This document shows positions 14,940-18,237 of a stretch of 18,237 nucleotides of DNA, piece after piece. Made by a program: the position numbers and the translations under genes. The DNA lies in NCBI GenBank assembly GCA_964634755.1, contig CAZWJH010000052.1:1-18237 (forward strand), in the 5' to 3' direction. Position 1 is the first letter of the stretch. Each line of letters begins with the position of its first letter. The notes beneath the pieces were generated by a model. It saw only the letters and a list, made by a program, of their open reading frames with translations, made no database searches and had not been told where the DNA came from. Origin of the DNA: JALXDT01 sp964634755 (GTDB taxonomy: Bacteria > Acidobacteriota > Aminicenantia > JAMOAD01).

Positions 14940-16337
14940 CTATTTTTCCGGCTCTGTTTCGGGAATAATAATAGGCTTTGATTGCAATATTTTAATATAT
15001 TTTTGAGGCACAAATCTTTTATCTATGACAACACGTACAACATAAAGATCCACCCAATTATCATACATCGCATAAAAACCATTGTTTCCGCTTTTTGGTC
15101 CCCAGCTATTTTCCACTTTCCACTTGAGTGGTTTACCGTCCTTTACATCAAGTCCGGTAAAAACCATAGCATGCGTGGAATTAATGTTCTTTATAAGAGT
15201 ATTTCTTTTTTTATCAGTATTAAATTCAACTCCGTAGATATCTTCAAATTTGTATAAATCAGCATTCATTATCCCTCTTTTTCTATCCATTTGTTTGCCC
15301 ACATCGGACGAAAAATTAACAGCAACACCATTTTTAATGGATTCAATCATCATAGGTTTAATCTCTTTCATCGGAAGATTTATAAAAGTCAAAGGTGACC
15401 CTTCTACTGAATTACTTGAGCCTTCCCAAACATAAAGTTTATAATATTTTCTGGCAGGCCAATTGGCAAACATGATAAAATTATCAAAAGCATCATTTAT
15501 GAATTCCTTTGCAAATTTCTGCGGCGTATATTTTTTATAAGGGGTCAGATACTTTTTGCCTTTGCTATCTTTCTTGTAATATCTGAAATAAAATGTTTTC
15601 ACAGGCTCTCCGAGATGAAGAACAAGCATTTTGTATATATTAAACAGGTAAGTGGTCTTTTTCTTCCTTAACTCTTCGGAAGAGAGCCCCTTCGCTTTAA
15701 GTTCTTTTAATTCATAAGCATAGTTTCTAAGAACATAAGTTATATTCCTGACCATTGCACTTGAATTTTCATCTGAGTTAACTTCAGGCATTGCCGATTC
15801 GGGAACCGCTCCGTATTTTTTCACCAAATTAACCGCTCCTTGCCAATATCCTCCGTCATCTATCGGAGATGATAAAAGTTTTTGAAATTTAATCGATCTT
15901 ATGTCAAGATTTGATTTTGATATTACTTTTTCAAGAAAATAATTTGCTTTTTCCAATTTGTCCCAGAAAAAGAGATAACTCGTTGAAAACTTAAAATCAT
16001 CCATGTTAAGTTTCTTTGCAACATAAGGTCTTATTGTATTCAAAGCAGCATAAAGCCAGCATCGTCCGGTTTTTTTCTGATTTGTTATTGAAGGGGTCTT
16101 AATCTCATAGGTATAATTATTATTATGATCCCTCAACACTTCCCTATTTAAAAATATCTCGTAAAAAGGTTTGTTTTTTAAAGCATTCATAATTGCTCTA
16201 AACTCAGGGGTAATTTTCAGATCTTTTTCAAATGATTCAATCATTTTTTTACTAATTGCCTTATTCGTTCTCGCCCCGGCATAAAAAACAAACGGGATTA
16301 AAATAATCAATAAAAAAGTATAAAAATGTTTTTTCAT
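14940..16337 (-). CDS. Exported PepC / bleomycin hydrolase-type C1B cysteine peptidase
   Basis: This 465-residue papain-fold aminopeptidase (MEROPS C1B) removes N-terminal residues from peptides. Catalytic residues are all visible: Gln87, Cys93 in QKKTGRCWLYAALN, His389 in STHAMVFTGL, and Asn410 in KVENSWG. GGYWQGAVNLVKKYGAVPESAMPE (162-185) and the C-terminal WVDLYVVRVVIDKRFVP block are family hallmarks. The N-terminus is a signal peptide: KKH, then a hydrophobic run (5-19), then AGA before Arg23, with no lipobox cysteine. Export is unlike the cytoplasmic PepC of lactic bacteria but occurs in some Gram-negatives. The C-terminal tail ends PIIIPETEPEK rather than the usual PWDPM-like end that occupies the active-site cleft, so its exopeptidase trimming may differ. 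CGGAGG lies 6 nt before the ATG, and a good promoter is upstream. It is a single-gene unit. Confidence 0.94.
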   Translation of the reverse strand: MKKHFYTFLLIILIPFVFYAGARTNKAISKKMIESFEKDLKITPEFRAIMNALKNKPFYEIFLNREVLRDHNNNYTYEIKTPSITNQKKTGRCWLYAALNTIRPYVAKKLNMDDFKFSTSYLFFWDKLEKANYFLEKVISKSNLDIRSIKFQKLLSSPIDDGGYWQGAVNLVKKYGAVPESAMPEVNSDENSSAMVRNITYVLRNYAYELKELKAKGLSSEELRKKKTTYLFNIYKMLVLHLGEPVKTFYFRYYKKDSKGKKYLTPYKKYTPQKFAKEFINDAFDNFIMFANWPARKYYKLYVWEGSSNSVEGSPLTFINLPMKEIKPMMIESIKNGVAVNFSSDVGKQMDRKRGIMNADLYKFEDIYGVEFNTDKKRNTLIKNINSTHAMVFTGLDVKDGKPLKWKVENSWGPKSGNNGFYAMYDNWVDLYVVRVVIDKRFVPQKYIKILQSKPIIIPETEPEK

Positions 16338-16364
16338 AATTAACCTCCGAAAACCAAATAAATA

Positions 16365-16393
16365 ATTATAAACAAAAGAATAAATATAGGCAA
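16365..16393 (-). promoter_or_regulatory. Promoter of the exported PepC gene
   Basis: On the minus strand TTGCCT (16388-16393), a 17-nt spacer and a perfect TATAAT (16365-16370) give a predicted start near 16358, about 20 nt before the ATG, leaving room for the CGGAGG ribosome site. Confidence 0.7.
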
Positions 16394-16626
16394 ACCTTAC
16401 TTTTTAACTTTAAATCTCAAGTGATAAAGGGAAAAGAAAGAAGTACAAAGAAGCCTTTAAGCCAAAAGCTTCCAGGCCATCTTTTAAAGATTGTCTATTT
16501 GTGTTTTTGGGAGAATCCAAAAAGAAACTACAGGTTACAAATAAAATCTTTATTTTTAGGAATATTTTAATTTGTTTGAAAGTGCGGAAGATAAATAATT
16601 GTGTTTTTAGTTAAACAGAGGAAGTT
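16394..16626. other. Intergenic DNA with no recognisable gene
   Basis: I see no convincing coding frame here. The only structure noted is a 7-bp hairpin, TTTTTGG (16504-16510) paired with CCAAAAA (16517-16523), and a 5-bp GAAGC/GCTTC pairing near 16450-16473. It separates the PepC promoter from the accessory REP/RAYT region. Confidence 0.5.
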
Positions 16627-16806
16627 CTATAAATACTTTCTCACTTCAGGTGGTACAGCCTGTCGGTTTTCAAATCCTCGTTTTATAACCAACTACCGGC
16701 TTATTTCTATTCTCACCCCTCCCTTATCAAGCCAAGCATAACCCACCTTTATTTCAAAATCTCTCAACTCATCTACATAATTTGAGATATTCTTCAAAAA
16801 TTCCAT
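16627..16806 (-). pseudogene. Small reading frame interrupted by one in-frame TAG
   Basis: From ATG at 16804-16806 the frame encodes 37 residues (MEFLKNISNYVDEL... ending GGVRIEISR) to a TAG at 16693-16695. The same frame then stays open for 21 more codons (LVIKRGFENRQAVPPEVRKYL) to TAG at 16627-16629. Both parts have protein-like composition, so this may be a decayed gene with a nonsense mutation, or a real 37-residue protein followed by chance sequence. The frame also extends upstream through the adjacent palindrome, where an ATG at 16819-16821 would add five residues (MVITI). No clear ribosome site is present. I do not recognise the family. Confidence 0.3.
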
Positions 16807-16844
16807 AATAGTAATCACCATTACGGTAATGGTGATTACTATTA
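16806..16844. repeat. Perfect 39-nt palindrome
   Basis: The left arm TAATAGTAATCACCATTAC (16806-16824) and its exact reverse complement (16826-16844) are separated by a single G. No T-run follows on either strand, so it does not look like an intrinsic terminator. It overlaps the start of the small interrupted reading frame, which fits an operator site, a recombination or transposition end, or a cruciform. Confidence 0.9.
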
Positions 16845-16923
16845 CATCTAATTTATAAAATATTCAAAGGGTCCTGATTTGTTAATAAAATATTACTAAC
16901 TAATAAAAAGTGCCACTTACGAG

Positions 16924-16951
16924 GTGGGAAACAACTCGATTCGTGCCTCTC
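16924..16951 (+). repeat. REP-like element 1 (highly degenerate)
   Basis: Only the right half (GATTCGTGCCTCTCAAA) aligns well with the other copies, for example AATCTGTGCGTCTCAAA of element 4. The 5' tetranucleotide is GTGG rather than GTAG and the hairpin is lost. It is the leftmost and most decayed member of the set. Confidence 0.4.
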
Positions 16952-16979
16952 AAAACGATTTTCAATAAACAGAACCAAT

Positions 16980-17005
16980 GTAGGGAGGCCCAATTTGGGC
17001 GTCTC
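16980..17005 (+). repeat. REP-like element 2
   Basis: A GTAG-headed element with arms GGGAGGCCCAA and TTGGGCGTCTC around a single T. Two mismatches are in the left arm; the right arm equals the consensus. Its GC content is far above the flanking DNA. Confidence 0.75.
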
Positions 17006-17044
17006 AGACAGAAATCGAATGACAAATTATATAATAAAAAATTT

Positions 17045-17070
17045 GTAGAGACGCTCGACCCGAGCGTCTC
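17045..17070 (+). repeat. REP-like element 3 with a compensated stem
   Basis: GTAG is followed by a perfect 10-bp stem, GAGACGCTCG (17048-17057) and CGAGCGTCTC (17061-17070), with loop ACC. Compared with the consensus stem GAGACGCCC/GGGCGTCTC, a C-G pair has become T-A with both sides changed, and the apex differs. The hairpin is therefore maintained although the sequence is not. Confidence 0.8.
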
Positions 17071-17108
17071 AATGATAAACAAATGATGGCAAATATCATA
17101 TAAAATCC

Positions 17109-17134
17109 GTAGAACCGCCCAATCTGTGCGTCTC
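17109..17134 (+). repeat. REP-like element 4 (degenerate)
   Basis: GTAGAACCGCCCAA is followed by a decayed right arm TCTGTGCGTCTC. The GTAG head is kept and the stem has several mismatches. Elements 2, 3 and 4 begin 65 and 64 nt apart. The spacers share a degenerate sequence (an AATGA...CAAAT...ATATAA...GTAGA pattern), so this looks like a decayed tandem array of a roughly 64-nt unit. Confidence 0.65.
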
Positions 17135-17211
17135 AAACCAAATACAAATCATAAAAAATATTAATACATAACAAAAAATGATAGAATAAAAACGATTGAT
17201 AATTGATTAAA

Positions 17212-17811
17212 ATGGCAGAAAAATACAAAGGTAAATTTAGGATTGAAACAATAAGATTAAAGGATTGGGATTACAGTGACCCCGCAGCATATTTTGTAAC
17301 AATATGTACAAAGGGAAAGAAAAAATACTTCGGGGATATAATAAATTCCGAGATAAAATTATCCCGAATAGGAGAAATTGCCAAAAGATATTGGCTTGAA
17401 ATCCCGAAACATTTTCCATTTGTTGAGAATGATGTATTTACAATAATGCCAAATCATGTTCACGGTATAATAATTATTACGGAAAGGGCGGATGAATACA
17501 AGAAACGACAGAAATTGCAGATAAACAGCAAATATCAAAATCCCGTAGAGACGCCCAAATTGGGCGTCTCTACATCAATAAATGATATAAAAAAACACGG
17601 AAATCCCAAATGGAAATCAGGTTCATTAGGGGTAATCATAAATCAATACAAAAGAACTTGCACAATTGAAGCCCGCAAAATCAACAAAAATTTTTCATGG
17701 CAACAGCGATATTATGAGCACATAATTAGAGATGAAAAAGATTTTATAAAAATTTCAGAATACATATTGGAAAATCATCTGAAATGGGAGGAGGATGAAT
17801 ACTATTCGTGA
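17212..17811 (+). CDS. REP-associated tyrosine transposase (RAYT, TnpA_REP, IS200-like fold)
   Basis: This 199-residue single-strand DNA transposase of the HUH Y1 superfamily is the type that mobilises REP hairpins. YFVTICTKGKKKYFG (27-41) is the family's first strand and loop; MPNHVHGIIII (79-89) is the HUH metal site (His82, His84). WQQRYYEHIIRDEKDF (163-178) contains the active tyrosine (Tyr167 or Tyr168), and the ISEYILENHLKWEEDE helix ends the protein as in other RAYTs. No bacterial insertion-sequence ends flank it; instead GTAG-headed REP hairpins do. Residues 110-121 (NPVETPKLGVST) are the translation of a complete REP element lying in the variable linker between the HUH motif and the C-terminal part, so the gene stays open. 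The ATG at 17212 is used; an in-frame TTG at 17203 would add three residues. No ribosome site is seen, so expression is probably low. Confidence 0.93.
   Translation: MAEKYKGKFRIETIRLKDWDYSDPAAYFVTICTKGKKKYFGDIINSEIKLSRIGEIAKRYWLEIPKHFPFVENDVFTIMPNHVHGIIIITERADEYKKRQKLQINSKYQNPVETPKLGVSTSINDIKKHGNPKWKSGSLGVIINQYKRTCTIEARKINKNFSWQQRYYEHIIRDEKDFIKISEYILENHLKWEEDEYYS
17545..17573 (+). repeat. REP element 5, perfect hairpin inside the RAYT gene
   Basis: GTAGAGACGCCCAA and its exact reverse complement surround a single A, a 29-nt perfect palindrome. It is in frame and translated as VETPKLGVST. The preceding bases GCAAATATCAAAATCCC resemble those before element 4 (GCAAATATCATATAAAATCC), so the mobile or amplified unit is longer than the hairpin alone. 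Confidence 0.92.
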
Positions 17812-17834
17812 CAGGAACAAACAGCATAAACCCC

Positions 17835-17863
17835 GTAGAGACGCCCAATTTGGGCGTCTCTAC
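17835..17863 (+). repeat. REP element 6, perfect hairpin just after RAYT; possible terminator
   Basis: GTAGAGACGCCCAA and its exact reverse complement surround a single T. It is identical to element 5 except for the central base. It begins 24 nt after the RAYT stop codon and is followed by AATTTTTATT, so as RNA it would form a 14-bp stem with a U-rich tail and could terminate the RAYT transcript. Confidence 0.9.
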
Positions 17864-18171
17864 AATTTTTATTAATTACATATTTTTCTATCTTTTAAAA
17901 CCCAAGCAATGTGGAGTTTTAGTCTTTCAAGACTCCCTTTATCAAGGGCTCTCTGTCCTGAAATCATCCCTGAGAACAAAATCGGAGTCTCTTTTTTACC
18001 GAATTTGGCTTTGTGGTTTTTTAAAAACATGCTTTTTGATGATTTATTATATATCTTGAACCTACTTTTTGTGTAAAATCCATTTTAGTCTTTTTTTATA
18101 TCATTTCAATTCATTGTATTTCTTTATTACATATTTACGAGTGTCATATTTATTAGTAAAAAACATTCACT
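17864..18171. other. Intergenic DNA with a hairpin-rich patch, no recognisable gene
   Basis: A patch at 17913-17990 contains AGTCTT/AAGACT (17921-17934), CCCTT/AAGGG (17935-17948) and a wider AGACTCC (17930-17936) with GGAGTCT (17984-17990) pairing. The 11-mer CTGTCCTGAAA at 17953-17963 recurs at 18191-18201. The rest, 17991-18171, is AT-rich with no coding frame that I can support; an 83-codon frame across the REP element is unlike any protein. Confidence 0.5.
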
Positions 18172-18237
18172 TTAATAATAAATATCACTTCTGTCCTGAA
18201 AAATATTAGAGATTGAAGCACCTCCATGTGAAGATGT
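18172..18237 (-). CDS. Possible C-terminal fragment of a minus-strand gene entering from the right
   Basis: On the minus strand the frame is open from the right edge for 21 codons (containing SHGGASISNIFQDRSDIYY) to TAA at 18172-18174. The composition is protein-like and the other frames here have stops. At this AT content 21 open codons can occur by chance, so the call is weak. I do not recognise the family, and nothing in the window shows its start. Confidence 0.35.
   Translation of the reverse strand, partial: TSSHGGASISNIFQDRSDIYY

Noticed and set aside
16645..16700. tRNA-like stretch with GGTTTTCAAATCC, resembling an anticodon arm of tRNA-Sec
   Set aside because: The arms do not pair correctly, there is no T-loop GTTCGA and no matching acceptor stem. 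The minus strand reads better as part of the small interrupted frame.
16924..17134. CRISPR-like array: 26-nt repeats about 64 nt apart
   Set aside because: The repeats are degenerate palindromes headed by GTAG, the spacers resemble each other, further copies lie in and after a transposase gene, and no cas gene is present. A REP array fits better.
17808..18059. 83-codon plus-strand frame after RAYT
   Set aside because: Its first part is the translated REP hairpin and the rest is not protein-like. It overlaps the RAYT stop by chance and has no ribosome site.
18191..18237. Possible first CRISPR repeat or leader at the right edge (ends in ATTGAAGC)
   Set aside because: Only one copy is visible before the window ends and the minus strand is open as a protein-like frame. 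It cannot be supported from this sequence.

Overview
The window is about 18 kb of AT-rich bacterial DNA that is densely packed up to about position 16.3 kb. Start codons are mixed (ATG, GTG, TTG), Shine-Dalgarno sites are strong on most genes, and promoters are close to the sigma70 consensus with 17-bp spacers. An O-antigen-ligase-like membrane protein and an exported peptidase suggest a diderm (Gram-negative-type) bacterium. The AddAB-type nuclease, the Rsm22-like protein and the PATAN/DUF4388 protein do not fix a phylum. I can only say that it is probably a little-studied, low-GC lineage.

Region 1 (1-7949, minus strand) is a DNA-repair block. Reading along the minus strand, recG overlaps rsmD at a TTGA junction. 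A separate promoter then starts addA-addB, which are joined by a TAATG overlap. addB runs off the left edge and lacks its C-terminal nuclease domain in this window. Region 2 (7950-9481) holds an Rsm22/METTL17-like ribosome-associated methyltransferase-fold protein with four candidate iron-sulfur cysteines, and a divergent promoter region. Region 3 (9482-11624, plus strand) is a compact three-gene operon: an SPFH/prohibitin membrane protein, a DUF4388 (PATAN) protein and a rhomboid intramembrane protease. Together they suggest a membrane quality-control or signalling unit. Region 4 (11647-16337, minus strand) contains three separately promoted genes: a 574-residue protein resembling the accessory N-terminal part of bacterial XPB-type helicase proteins, a WaaL-like O-antigen ligase, and an exported PepC/bleomycin-hydrolase-type cysteine peptidase.

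Region 5 (16338-18237) is accessory DNA with few genes. It holds a perfect 39-nt palindrome, a small reading frame interrupted by one amber codon, a set of GTAG-headed REP-like hairpins, and a RAYT (REP-associated tyrosine transposase) gene. Three or four degenerate REP copies lie upstream of RAYT at a spacing of about 64 nt. One perfect copy sits in frame inside the RAYT coding sequence. Another perfect copy lies just after its stop codon, where it could act as a terminator. A further hairpin-rich patch and a possible C-terminal fragment of another minus-strand gene end the window.

The most notable observations are the REP/RAYT module with a REP embedded in its own transposase gene and a compensatory stem change in another copy; the Rsm22-like protein with conserved cluster-type cysteines in a bacterium; the prohibitin-PATAN-rhomboid operon; and promoters placed so close to start codons that recG, and probably the rsm22-like gene, should have leaderless mRNAs.
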